Positions 27,898-35,504 of a stretch of 64,000 nucleotides of DNA are shown here, piece by piece. Location of the stretch: contig NZ_CP040018.1 of NCBI RefSeq assembly GCF_005280255.1, positions 3,472,001-3,536,000 of the forward strand, read 5' to 3'. The position numbers and the translations under genes were made by a program. The notes beneath the pieces were generated by a model, which saw only the letters and a list, made by a program, of their open reading frames with translations, was not told the origin of the DNA and searched no databases. Origin of the DNA: Arthrobacter sp. 24S4-2. GTDB lineage: Bacteria > Actinomycetota > Actinomycetes > Actinomycetales > Micrococcaceae. Each line of letters opens with the position of its first letter. The first letter of the stretch is position 1.

Positions 27898-28650
27898 ATG
27901 ACAACTATTACCGCAACCCCCGACACCGCTACCGCATCCGTCCAACTGTCCATTACCTACAACAGCGCTGTCAGCCGCGTTCTCCGCAACGATGCCAACG
28001 GCATTGCTGAGGTTCGCACCCTTCAGGGTCAGCTTCCTACCGGCTCTTCCGGAACCCTGATCCTCTCTGACTACGAAGCCGCAGCAGGGCTAGGCACGTA
28101 CTCGGTGATTGACGCCGGTTCCGGAGCTTCCACCACAGCAACACTCGTGCTGGATAAGCCGTGGCTGATGGTCCCGGTTATGCCGAACTACGCGCTACAG
28201 GCCGAGTCCATCACTGCGTACGGATCTGACCGCCAGTCCCATTCCACCGTGCACACCGTCATAGGCCGCGCTGATCCTCTGGTGAGCTTCGGACCACTGG
28301 GAACCCGCACCGGCTCGATGCAGATCTTCTGTGGCTCCCTACAGACCGCCAGAGACCTTGAAACGGTCTTCACACGCGGCGAAGTGGTCATGCTCAAACA
28401 GAACGTGACCGGCATGGATATGTATTTTCACGGCTCCGCAACAGGCGTCAGCCCGTTCTCCGCTCAGGGTGAAGAGGCTACGCGTTGGGCGCTGGCCGTT
28501 GACTACGTCGAAATCAAACGTCCAGTTGGTCCGCTGGCCGGTGCCCTTGGTTGGGACTTCAACGCGCTTGCTGGCGGATACGCGTCCTTCGATGAGGTAG
28601 CGGCCAAGTTCGCCACGTTCGATGACCTGACGATTCAGCAGGAGATCTAA
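27898..28650 (+). CDS. Distal tail/minor tail protein
   Basis: 250 aa, beta-rich (VQLSITYNSAVSRVLRND at the start), with PLVSFGPLGTRTGSMQIFCG in the middle and VDYVEIKRP near the end. The position right after the tape measure and the pattern of a sheet-rich protein containing a T-R-x-G-x-M-type segment fit the Dit-like protein that begins the tail tip. The stop overlaps the next ATG by one base. Confidence 0.6.
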   Translation: MTTITATPDTATASVQLSITYNSAVSRVLRNDANGIAEVRTLQGQLPTGSSGTLILSDYEAAAGLGTYSVIDAGSGASTTATLVLDKPWLMVPVMPNYALQAESITAYGSDRQSHSTVHTVIGRADPLVSFGPLGTRTGSMQIFCGSLQTARDLETVFTRGEVVMLKQNVTGMDMYFHGSATGVSPFSAQGEEATRWALAVDYVEIKRPVGPLAGALGWDFNALAGGYASFDEVAAKFATFDDLTIQQEI

Positions 28651-29771
28651 TGGCACTTACAGATCCTTTCCTGTCTGACGTTGATTTGCGTATCCGCCAG
28701 AGTGTGGAGCACGTATATTCGGCCACCGCGTACCCTGTGTCCGGTCCTCCTATCGCACTGGATGTGGAAGACCTGTCCATCACTTTCGATGAGTCATGGT
28801 CTCCGTTCATTCAGGCGGACATCACGGCGAAGGTTCCGGAGGATCAGGCAACCCTTGATGCTCTGGACCCTCGCAAAAACTGCCGCGTCAAGATCAGTGC
28901 CGGATACGTCTATGACGGGAAGACTCAGGACGTCCACCAAATCGCGGATCTTCACCTACGCACGCGTGAAGTGCTCCGTCCTGCCAATGAGCTACGCCTT
29001 ACCGCTTCCTCTGATGAGGCCCGCGCACAGGACGCCAAGCGCCGCTCAACTGACGCCGTACCGCCTAAGACCGGCATCAACGAAATCGTCACCTACGCGG
29101 CTACGAAGGCTGTCTATCCGGATGTTCCGGAAATCGTCTCGGACTTTCCTCCCGGCTACGGAGTGAACAGCTTTACCGAACTGGCCCTCGATGTGAGTAA
29201 CACCTTCGATTCCCTGATGACGGACGCGGCTGGCCGTGCCGGTGTCTGGGTTTATGCCGGTGAAGACCGACGCTGGCACATCACCACACGTGCAGCCGAG
29301 GCCGGTGTCTCCGCACACAAGCTCTACACCGGTCCTGATGGAACGATCTTCGATGCCGATACAGCCCTTCAGCGTGAAGACTTCTTCAACTCCGTCATCC
29401 TGACCTACACGTGGAAGGACGGGGCAGGAGTCGATCAGACCATCTACGGCGAGGCGTACGTGCCGAGTACCGGAACTTACGGCGTGGATGCCATCGGCTG
29501 GAACACGTACGTAGAGGACCGCCAAGGCCCGATCACTCAGGCACAGGCAACCGCAGCCGCTCAAACGGTCCTGAAATACAAGATCACCCGTGGCCGTGGA
29601 ATCCGCATCCAGTCTCTTGCCGCTTACTGGTGCAGGCCCGGAATGACGGCCACCATCCAGCTACCGACAGGTGATCTGGAACGCCAGATCATCCGTGCCG
29701 TCACCTTCCATCCGCCTTCCGGCTCGATGTCCATTACTACCCGTCAACCCGAAACAGTCTCAATCTCATAG
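28650..29771 (+). CDS. Minor tail protein, tail hub-like
   Basis: 373 aa. The N-terminal half contains LDVEDLSITFDESWSPFIQA and a long beta domain; the centre holds NTFDSLMTDAAGRAGVWVY followed by a strand-rich region, like the Tal/hub proteins (gp27-like fold) at the tip of siphovirus tails. It has no C-terminal peptidase or lysozyme domain, which larger hubs often carry. Assignment is by position and general form. Confidence 0.55.
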   Translation: MALTDPFLSDVDLRIRQSVEHVYSATAYPVSGPPIALDVEDLSITFDESWSPFIQADITAKVPEDQATLDALDPRKNCRVKISAGYVYDGKTQDVHQIADLHLRTREVLRPANELRLTASSDEARAQDAKRRSTDAVPPKTGINEIVTYAATKAVYPDVPEIVSDFPPGYGVNSFTELALDVSNTFDSLMTDAAGRAGVWVYAGEDRRWHITTRAAEAGVSAHKLYTGPDGTIFDADTALQREDFFNSVILTYTWKDGAGVDQTIYGEAYVPSTGTYGVDAIGWNTYVEDRQGPITQAQATAAAQTVLKYKITRGRGIRIQSLAAYWCRPGMTATIQLPTGDLERQIIRAVTFHPPSGSMSITTRQPETVSIS

Positions 29772-29779
29772 GAGAAGAA

Positions 29780-30313
29780 ATGCCTACAACTACTAAATGG
29801 GCCGTCTACTTTCCAGCCGGTTCCGCAGTCCCCAACATTCCGGTACAGGAGCAGACTCAGGCCGAGTCCGTAGAAGCTGCCTTCAACAAGGTTGGTGCAC
29901 CGCCGTCCGTCATCTTCCGCAAGAACATGCAGGCCGCAAACGGTACCTCGAACGCATGGTCTGACATCGTGTGGGAAATCGAAGACCACAAGACATCGGA
30001 CATGACGCACGCTGCCTCTTCGGCATCAATCACGGTGCCAACCAACGGCATCTATGACATCAAGGCGAAGCTTGGTGTGAACGTTGCCGCGCTGACTACC
30101 GGCGTCATGATCCAAGTCAACGGAACAGACCTGACGCACACCATCAGTTCCGCTACTTCCGGTGCCGGTGCCTACGACAAGGTGGACACCAACCATGACC
30201 TCAAGCTCAATGCCGGTGACGTTGTGAAGATCCGTGGCCGTGTGAACTCCACAGGTGCGCTCTTCGACACTGCTACCTGCTCCATGAGCATCGTCCGAAA
30301 GGTGATCCTCTAA
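29780..30313 (+). CDS. Tail-tip protein with C1q/TNF-like C-terminal domain
   Basis: 177 aa. Residues about 45-177 run as a jelly-roll-like beta domain with AWSDIVWEIEDHKTSDM, ITVPTNGIYDIKAKLG, VDTNHDLKLNAGDVVKIRG and a closing CSMSIVRKVIL. This is the pattern of C1q-like receptor-binding heads seen in actinophage and Bacillus spore proteins. It probably contacts the host surface. The stop overlaps the next ATG by one base. Confidence 0.6.
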   Translation: MPTTTKWAVYFPAGSAVPNIPVQEQTQAESVEAAFNKVGAPPSVIFRKNMQAANGTSNAWSDIVWEIEDHKTSDMTHAASSASITVPTNGIYDIKAKLGVNVAALTTGVMIQVNGTDLTHTISSATSGAGAYDKVDTNHDLKLNAGDVVKIRGRVNSTGALFDTATCSMSIVRKVIL

Positions 30314-30573
30314 TGAGCTACAGCACCCTTTACCAGCTAGCCAAGGATGAGGGCTTCCTTCACCGTGTGACCGCGTGCGCCGCTACTCAGGGCATCACGC
30401 AGGCTGACCGTTGGGCCGAAGACAACCGCTGGTCCATGGCCGCACAGCCCGGATTCGAAGCGCAGTACGACTACGCCGTGAACACATCCGTTCCTGACCC
30501 CGGAAAGAATGTCGGTGTCATCAACGATGAGCAGATCCTGTCCGCCGTCCAAGCAGTCCTAAGAGGCAATTAA
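30313..30573 (+). CDS. Small structural-cluster protein
   Basis: 86 aa, begins MSYSTLYQLAKDEGFLHRVT. Helical N-terminus, then WAEDNRWSMAAQPGFEAQYD and a conserved-looking closing helix DEQILSAVQAVL. Small proteins of this type sit among tail genes in many actinobacteriophages, without a proven role. Coupled on both sides by one-base TAATG overlaps. Confidence 0.5.
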   Translation: MSYSTLYQLAKDEGFLHRVTACAATQGITQADRWAEDNRWSMAAQPGFEAQYDYAVNTSVPDPGKNVGVINDEQILSAVQAVLRGN

Positions 30574-31100
30574 TGACCGCACTAACTTACGGCACAGTAA
30601 CCGGAACTTTCGGTGACACTTCCGCTGCTGTAGACAATCCCATTATTGGAACCGTGACCTTCACGCCGGATGCTGCTTGGCTGCTCTCTGACGGCCTTGT
30701 CACGCTTCCGACACCGGTTACCGCGTCATTGGTCAACGGTGCATTCTCAGTGGGGCTGGTAGCCACTGACGATGCTCTGCTGAATCCCACTGACTGGACT
30801 TACACAGTCACCTTCAACCTGAAGATGGGCCAGTCTCCGTGGAACAAGCGACCAATCAACATCAAGGTTCCTGCCGGTCTGACCACGGATCTTGCGACCG
30901 TGACGCCGGTAGCTGCTTCTGAGGGCAACGCGATTCTCAAAGGCGATACCGGCGACGCTGGCCCTCAGGGAATACAGGGAATTCCGGGCGTTGTGGACGG
31001 TGCCCTGTACGAGACAAAGACACACGCGGCCTCAACCTTCGCGACACCCGCGACGGCGGCACGCAAGGCAACCGCTATGGCTATCGTCTTCGGAAGCTAG
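30573..31100 (+). CDS. Tail fibre-like protein with a short collagen-type repeat
   Basis: 175 aa. An N-terminal beta domain (about 1-115) is followed by five Gly-X-Y triplets (GDTGDAGPQGIQGIPG, about residues 126-141) and a short C-terminal tail. Collagen-like triplets are common trimeric stalks in phage fibres. The receptor-binding head normally found after such a stalk is almost absent (about 30 residues), so this may be a short spike or a truncated fibre. Confidence 0.6.
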   Translation: MTALTYGTVTGTFGDTSAAVDNPIIGTVTFTPDAAWLLSDGLVTLPTPVTASLVNGAFSVGLVATDDALLNPTDWTYTVTFNLKMGQSPWNKRPINIKVPAGLTTDLATVTPVAASEGNAILKGDTGDAGPQGIQGIPGVVDGALYETKTHAASTFATPATAARKATAMAIVFGS

Positions 31101-31138
31101 ACGCGGTTCCAAACAATTCCTGACTCCGGGCCTTCGCT

Positions 31139-31801
31139 GTGTACGTTTGTGGCATGGACGCTGAAACCCTGAAAATGATTGTTACTGCCGGTGCTGGTAT
31201 TAGTGGCGCTCTCCTCGGTTCGGGACTAACCGGATTTATTAACATGAAGAACGCCAAGGCATCAAGGGACGCGGACAAGGAGATGTGGGAACTCCGAAGG
31301 GAGCACGAAATAAACGAGGCCCGCCGTAACGAAAAGCGGGAGCTATACCTGACCTTCAACGAAGCCAAACAGGAGCTTACGGACCTCATCATCGATGCTC
31401 ATTTTTCTAATCCACAGCATGCATTGGACGAACCCCGGTGTATGGAAATACGAGGCAAAATGTCGACAGCCACGTTCGCGGTCAGCATGCTGCCCGAAAC
31501 TTCGGTAGTGACGTCCGCCCTAATCGACGTCATGAATTCGCAGGGTGACCTGATGTGTCTGGTGGATGAGGCCATCAGCGAACGCCGAGGTATCGACGAA
31601 GAGAAGTTCCAAGCTGCCTCGAACGACTTTTGGGCCAAGTCGGCGACTGCGCTGGTACTCATGAACACGAGTCTTTCGGGGCAACTCAACTCCATTGAGA
31701 AGTATTTCAATGGACCGGGCGAGCTTGCCCGTGTTGCTGAGGCGCTGAAAAACCCCGGCCAGATCGATCTGAAGACCCTGAAAAACGACGCTACATCTTG
31801 A
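31139..31801 (+). CDS. Membrane-anchored coiled-coil protein at the element's right edge
   Basis: Up to 220 aa (GTG 31139) or 215 aa (ATG 31154, MDAETLKMIVTAGAG). One hydrophobic segment near the start (GAGISGALLGSGLTGFI), then a charged helical body (MWELRREHEINEARRNEKRE) and a second, less charged helical half. It follows the tail genes after 38 bp, and its stop codon lies inside the attP arm. No family recognised. Position and anchoring suggest a cargo gene expressed in the lysogen, such as an exclusion or defence function, but a role in lysis is not excluded. Confidence 0.6.
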   Translation: MYVCGMDAETLKMIVTAGAGISGALLGSGLTGFINMKNAKASRDADKEMWELRREHEINEARRNEKRELYLTFNEAKQELTDLIIDAHFSNPQHALDEPRCMEIRGKMSTATFAVSMLPETSVVTSALIDVMNSQGDLMCLVDEAISERRGIDEEKFQAASNDFWAKSATALVLMNTSLSGQLNSIEKYFNGPGELARVAEALKNPGQIDLKTLKNDATS

Positions 31802-31838
31802 GGGGTCTGCTGTCCGGCAGCCCCAGGATCACGAAGGC
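31790..31838. other. Right attachment site (attR) of the element
   Basis: Element arm GCTACATCTTGAGGG (31790-31804) leads to the shared core GTCCGGCAG (31812-31820), after which comM 5' coding sequence (minus strand) resumes. The predicted crossover dinucleotide TC is 31813-31814. Confidence 0.82.
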
Positions 31839-31928
31839 CGGGAGGGTCTGGCCGATGTCCGCTTCGACTTCCACGATGTAGCCGTTGAGCCCTACGAGGG
31901 CCACCGAATATGTCCTGCCGAGGGCCAC
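31791..31928 (-). pseudogene. comM: comM 5' fragment, truncated by the element
   Basis: GTG start at 31928, directly after the yraN stop. The first 39 codons are comM (LGRTYSVALVGLNGY, then VEADIGQTLPAFVILGLPD); the frame then passes the att core and stops after SRPLKM in element sequence, giving a 45-aa dead-end peptide. The missing 475 codons are at 13175-14602. Rejoining at the core restores a 514-aa ComM, close to the E. coli YifB length. Confidence 0.9.
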
Positions 31929-32285
31929 CTACCCCACCCCTTTGAGATGCTCCAGGCGAGGGTGCCCGGCGCCGTCGTCGAGAACGGCAACCACGTCAAC
32001 GCGGCGGAACGGCATCCGGAGTTCGTGGTCCCGGCACCAGGCGGACGCGAGCCGGTGCAGGCGGGCGAGTTTGGCAACCCCGACGGCTTCAAACGGGTGG
32101 CCGTAAGCGAGGGATTTCCGCGTCTTCACCTCTGCGATCACCAGCGCATCGCCGTCCAGGGCGACGATATCGATTTCGCCCTCGGAACAGCGCCAGTTGC
32201 GGTCGACGATCCGCATGCCCTGTGATTCCAGGAATCCGGCCGCAAGTTCTTCCCCGCGCCGGCCAAGCAAGTCTTTAGCTCTCAT
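31929..32285 (-). CDS. yraN: UPF0102 family nuclease-like protein YraN
   Basis: 118 aa. PD-(D/E)XK-type core: GEIDIVALDGDALVIAEVKTR (split here as GEIDIVALD and VIAEVKTR, about residues 36-56), with the preceding G-R-x-G-E-E-L-A helix. Exact function is not established, but it is found beside comM and rnhB in many bacteria. The stop is immediately followed by the comM GTG, so comM expression depended on this transcript. Confidence 0.9.
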   Translation of the reverse strand: MRAKDLLGRRGEELAAGFLESQGMRIVDRNWRCSEGEIDIVALDGDALVIAEVKTRKSLAYGHPFEAVGVAKLARLHRLASAWCRDHELRMPFRRVDVVAVLDDGAGHPRLEHLKGVG

Positions 32286-32472
32286 TCTTACCTCCGCAAC
32301 CAGCCTGCGGGAGCGGCGGAGGCACGCCTATGGCCCCGTGGCCCTATGTGGGAAACCACGGGCAGACGGGGCTTGTGGAGGGGAGGTGACAGGCCGCCGC
32401 GGCAGCGGCTAAGGGTCGCCCGGAAAGGGCGTCAGACAGGGATCTCCGGCTGAACGCCGCTAGGCTGAGCCG
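32286..32472. other. Intergenic region upstream of yraN
   Basis: GC-rich gap between yraN and a doubtful 36-aa frame. It should contain the yraN-comM-dprA promoter on the minus strand. I see no clear -35/-10 pair or operator. Confidence 0.35.
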
Positions 32473-32583
32473 CTATGCACGGGTTCCGCATCTCATGCAA
32501 TGGGCGGACTGATGCGGCCGCTCATCATAGAAGCCGGCATGGCTGCTCCAGATATGCCCAAGGAACCAGCAGAGTATTTTCAT
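32473..32583 (-). CDS. Possible 36-aa zinc-ribbon-like peptide
   Basis: ATG at 32583 gives MKILCWFLGHIWSSHAGFYD, ending SAHCMRCGTRA. The MK-x-x-C-x-x-x-GH-x-W opening and the closing C-x-x-C recall small DUF1660-type proteins with one metal site. The ribosome site (GAAGA) is weak and the frame extends upstream with no obvious coding character. It could be a chance frame. Confidence 0.35.
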   Translation of the reverse strand: MKILCWFLGHIWSSHAGFYDERPHQSAHCMRCGTRA

Positions 32584-32814
32584 AGTGAGATCTTCTCTGA
32601 TTTCAGCCGGGTAGGCGGCGCCGGTACGAGCCCCGAAGGAGCTCGCCTCAAGCACCTTCGGGATTTGTCTGCACGACGCGAGGCCCCTCCGCAACGCGGA
32701 ACGCCGTCGGAACAGAACAACGAATCAATCCCATACATTAGTCTGGCGCTAAGGGCCGCGGGGATGCCATACTCGCCGCGAAAAACAGGTAGTTCGGACC
32801 GAAGATTACGGCGT
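32584..32814. other. Intergenic region between the 36-aa frame and DUF2469
   Basis: No supported gene in 231 bp; short open frames on both strands look random. No terminator or operator that I can name. Confidence 0.35.
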
Positions 32815-33141
32815 TCAGTTGCCCAGGTCGACGTCCTTGGGCAGGGCAAGCTCCTCGTTGCGTGGCAACTCTTCGACGTTGACATCCTTGAACGTGATAA
32901 CCCGGACGCTCTTGACGAACCGCGCTGAGCGGTAGACATCCCACACCCACGCGTCCTGCAGGGTCAGGTCGAAGTACACTTCGCCGTCGGCACTGCGCGC
33001 CTGAAGGTCAACATGGTTGGCCAGATAGAAACGCCGTTCGGTCTCGACTACGTAACTGAACAGCCCGACGACGTCACGGTATTCGCGGTAGAGCTGCAGC
33101 TCCATGTCGGTTTCATAGTTCTCAAGATCCTCGGCACTCAT
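32815..33141 (-). CDS. DUF2469 family protein
   Basis: 108 aa, begins MSAEDLENYETDMELQLYRE and ends ELALPKDVDLGN. A small acidic actinobacterial protein of unknown function, regularly found between rnhB and yraN. It contains LFSYVVETERRFYLAN and VYFDLTLQDAWVWDVYR. I take the second Met (33141); a Met five codons upstream is also possible. Confidence 0.85.
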   Translation of the reverse strand: MSAEDLENYETDMELQLYREYRDVVGLFSYVVETERRFYLANHVDLQARSADGEVYFDLTLQDAWVWDVYRSARFVKSVRVITFKDVNVEELPRNEELALPKDVDLGN

Positions 33142-33214
33142 GCTTCCATCTTGCACTATTCACGGCACCGCGTGGGCCACACACTCCGCCACGCGCGGCG
33201 GGACAACGGCAAGG

Positions 33215-33880
33215 TCAGAGAATCTGCCAGCTCACCCGGTGGTAGGGCGTGGGTCCGGACACCCTGAGTGCCTCCTTGTGAGACGCCGTGCCGTACCCCT
33301 TGTTTTCGTTCCAGCCGAAGGCCGGGTACTCCTCGTGCAGCGAACGCATCAGCCGGTCCCGCTCCACTTTTGCCAGGATGCTGGCTGCAGCAACGCTCAG
33401 GCACTGCATATCCGCTTTGACGAGCATGTGAACCGGCGCATCGCAGCCGGGGCCCGTCGGGCTGTCGTCGAACAGCGACGGCTGCACCTCGGGCGACAGC
33501 CAGTTGTGGCTGCCGTCGAGCAGCACAACGTCCGGGGTGACGCCGGCAGCCAGGATCTGAAGCCAGGCCCGGGTCCCTGCCGTGCGCAACGCCGCGATGA
33601 TGCCCATCGCGTCGATCTCGCTGGCCGAGGCGTGCCCAACCGCCGATGCGACACTCCAGCTGCGCACCAGGGGCTCCAGCCGCTCACGGTCGGACTCCTT
33701 GAGGAGTTTGCTGTCCCGGACGTCGTCCAGGAGTACAGGCCGGTTGAGGTCGACGACGGCGATGCCGACAGTCACCGGGCCCGCGAGGGCACCGCGACCG
33801 ACTTCGTCGATGCCGGCCAGCAGCCTGGCGCCGGAACCCAGGAAGCGGTGCTCATAGTCGAGGGTTGGTGCGATTGACAT
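33215..33880 (-). CDS. rnhB: Ribonuclease HII
   Basis: Cuts RNA in RNA-DNA hybrids, including single ribonucleotides in DNA. 221 aa. Catalytic DE pair in AGIDEVGRGALAGPV (about residues 22-36), later Asp in VLLDGSHNW and Asp/Glu in MLVKADMQCLSVAAASILAKV (given as VKADMQ and AAASILAKV). The ATG at 33880 overlaps the lepB stop by one base (TAATG), so the open frame above it is not part of the gene. Confidence 0.94.
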   Translation of the reverse strand: MSIAPTLDYEHRFLGSGARLLAGIDEVGRGALAGPVTVGIAVVDLNRPVLLDDVRDSKLLKESDRERLEPLVRSWSVASAVGHASASEIDAMGIIAALRTAGTRAWLQILAAGVTPDVVLLDGSHNWLSPEVQPSLFDDSPTGPGCDAPVHMLVKADMQCLSVAAASILAKVERDRLMRSLHEEYPAFGWNENKGYGTASHKEALRVSGPTPYHRVSWQIL

Positions 33881-34743
33881 TATTTTCCAGTCGGTGGGGG
33901 AACGTCCCGGAACACGTCCGGATAGTTGCCCAGCCCGGTGATCCTGTTGATGGGCCAGGCAATGACGGCTGCCTTGCCCTCGATGTCGGGCATGTCGATG
34001 AAGCCGCCGTTGATTTCCTGGTGGGCGCGGGAGTCTGCGGAGTGGTTCCGGTTGTCTCCCATGACCCAGATCTTGCCGGCCGGCACGACGACGTCGAAGT
34101 TGCGGATGTCCGGCACCTCGGCGGGGTTGATGTATTTCTCGTCCACAGCGTCGCCGTTGATGGTGAGTTTGCCGCCGACGTCGCAGCACACCACGTGGTC
34201 ACCGGGGAGGCCGATCACGCGCTTGACCAGGTGCTGCTCCGAGTTGTCCGGCAGCAGTCCAACGAAAGTGAGCCCGTCCTGGACCCAGGTGAAGGGGCCG
34301 TCAGCTTTCTCCGGCGTGGGCACCAGCCATCCCTTCGTGTCCTTGAAGACCACAACGTCCCCGCGCTCGAGGGCAAAGGGTTCGGGCACGAGCAGGTTGA
34401 CGAAGATCCGGTCGTTCACGTCAAGCGTGTTGACCATGGATTCCGAGGGGATGTAGAAGGCCCGGAACAGGAATGTCTTAATGAGGAAGGACAGCACGAC
34501 GGCGATGACCACAACCGTTGCCACTTCCTTGAGCCAGAGGTAGAGCGGGCTGCGGGCCTTGCCTTCCTTGGCCGACTTTGAATGCGAGCCTTTTGAACCC
34601 GAAGTCCTGGAATCCGCCCGGGTTGCATGCGCCTGCGGTTCAGCCGGCGCCGGGCCAGCGGCCGCGGTGCGGTCCCCGTTAGTGGTGGTTCCGGTGTGGT
34701 CGCCGTTGAGCGGATCAGGAGTCCGGGGTTCGGTCTCGGGCAT
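33880..34743 (-). CDS. lepB: Signal peptidase I (first of two)
   Basis: Membrane serine protease that removes signal peptides from exported proteins. 287 aa: a disordered Pro/Thr/Ala-rich cytoplasmic N-terminus (1-65), one transmembrane helix (about 73-92), catalytic Ser102 in YIPSESM, and the Lys region in KRVIGLPGDHVVCCD. The closing GDNRNHSADSR is diagnostic. It begins directly after the stop of a second, shorter lepB, so the two are a tandem pair. Confidence 0.94.
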   Translation of the reverse strand: MPETEPRTPDPLNGDHTGTTTNGDRTAAAGPAPAEPQAHATRADSRTSGSKGSHSKSAKEGKARSPLYLWLKEVATVVVIAVVLSFLIKTFLFRAFYIPSESMVNTLDVNDRIFVNLLVPEPFALERGDVVVFKDTKGWLVPTPEKADGPFTWVQDGLTFVGLLPDNSEQHLVKRVIGLPGDHVVCCDVGGKLTINGDAVDEKYINPAEVPDIRNFDVVVPAGKIWVMGDNRNHSADSRAHQEINGGFIDMPDIEGKAAVIAWPINRITGLGNYPDVFRDVPPPTGK

Positions 34744-35421
34744 CTACTGTCCGTCCTTCGTTGTTGTGCTGATTTCTGCGGGCCGGGGCACGGCCGCAAA
34801 TCTGTCGAGTGGCCAGATGATCTGGACCGGACGGCCGATCACCCGGTCCAGCGGGACCATGCCTCCGCCCGGTGCGCCCAAGAGGCTCCTGGAGTCGGCG
34901 GACATGGACCTGTGGTCTCCAAGCAACCATAACCGTCCGGACGGTACGATCACGCTGAACTTCTGCTTGCTCGCCGCGTCGCCGCCATAAAGGTATGGTT
35001 CCTCAAGCGCCTGACCGTTCACTGTGAGCCGCTGCTGGTCATCGCAGCAGACCACGTGGTCGCCGGGCATCCCGATGACCCGCTTTATGTAGGTTGTATC
35101 ACTGCCCGTGATGCCGAGCCAGTGTCCCACCGCGCCGACGGCATCCTGAAGGGCCCCATTGCCGCTATTTAGCGGGGCGAAAGTTCCGCGGCCATCGAAG
35201 ACCACCACGTCGCCGCGCCTGATCGGCCCGGCTTGGAAATCAGCGCGGGAAACGAGGATCCGGTCACCCGAACCGAACAGCGGCTCCATGGATGCCGACG
35301 GTATGTAGTAGACGTCCAGCCACACGGAACGGACGATGCCGCTGATCAGGATTGCCATCGCCAGGGCCAGGAACGCAAAACGCCAGCCCAGTTTCCTGGG
35401 CTGGCGTTCTGACTGGTCCAT
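34744..35421 (-). CDS. lepB: Signal peptidase I (second, tandem copy)
   Basis: 225 aa. A short cytoplasmic N-terminus, one transmembrane helix (about residues 13-30), catalytic Ser44 in YIPSASM, the Lys motif in YIKRVIGMPGDHVVCCD and the closing GDHRSMSADSR. The stop is adjacent to the next lepB start. It differs from its neighbour enough (extra 30-residue insert after GRGTFAPL) that the two probably prefer different substrates; that is inference. Confidence 0.92.
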   Translation of the reverse strand: MDQSERQPRKLGWRFAFLALAMAILISGIVRSVWLDVYYIPSASMEPLFGSGDRILVSRADFQAGPIRRGDVVVFDGRGTFAPLNSGNGALQDAVGAVGHWLGITGSDTTYIKRVIGMPGDHVVCCDDQQRLTVNGQALEEPYLYGGDAASKQKFSVIVPSGRLWLLGDHRSMSADSRSLLGAPGGGMVPLDRVIGRPVQIIWPLDRFAAVPRPAEISTTTKDGQ

Positions 35422-35504
35422 GATCCGTATCCTGTGGCGCTGTTGCGGAAGGCTCCGGCGCGGGCCGGATCCGGGTTCTGGACCCGCCGTGGAAGTCCGG
35501 AGAC

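Larger units (their letters stand above)
14605..31813 (+). mobile_element. 17.2-kb phage-like integrated element in comM (serine-integrase type)
   Basis: Order from left to right: serine integrase; small early genes; D5-type helicase/primase; repeat-rich putative origin; three very small genes; HNH endonuclease; large terminase; portal; protease-capsid fusion; connector and tail genes; tape measure; tail tip; a membrane-anchored protein. All genes read on the plus strand. Base composition is visibly more AT-rich than the flanks, most of all in 17150-17700 and 19370-19480. The size, siphovirus-like order and short tape measure recall the small-genome actinobacteriophages of about 14-18 kb. No endolysin, holin, repressor or excisionase is recognisable. 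Integration splits comM exactly and looks reversible. Confidence 0.9.

Noticed and set aside
28650..29771. Tail hub protein as a carrier of a lytic enzyme domain
   Set aside because: I looked for NlpC/P60, lysozyme and peptidase motifs; none of the expected Cys-His or Glu-centred signatures is visible.
14605..31813. tRNA gene as the integration target
   Set aside because: No tRNA cloverleaf or 3' tRNA repeat was seen at either edge; both flanks are comM coding sequence.
33881..34189. N-terminal extension of RNase HII
   Set aside because: Arg/His-rich shadow of lepB; the ATG at 33880 is coupled to the lepB stop and gives the normal length.
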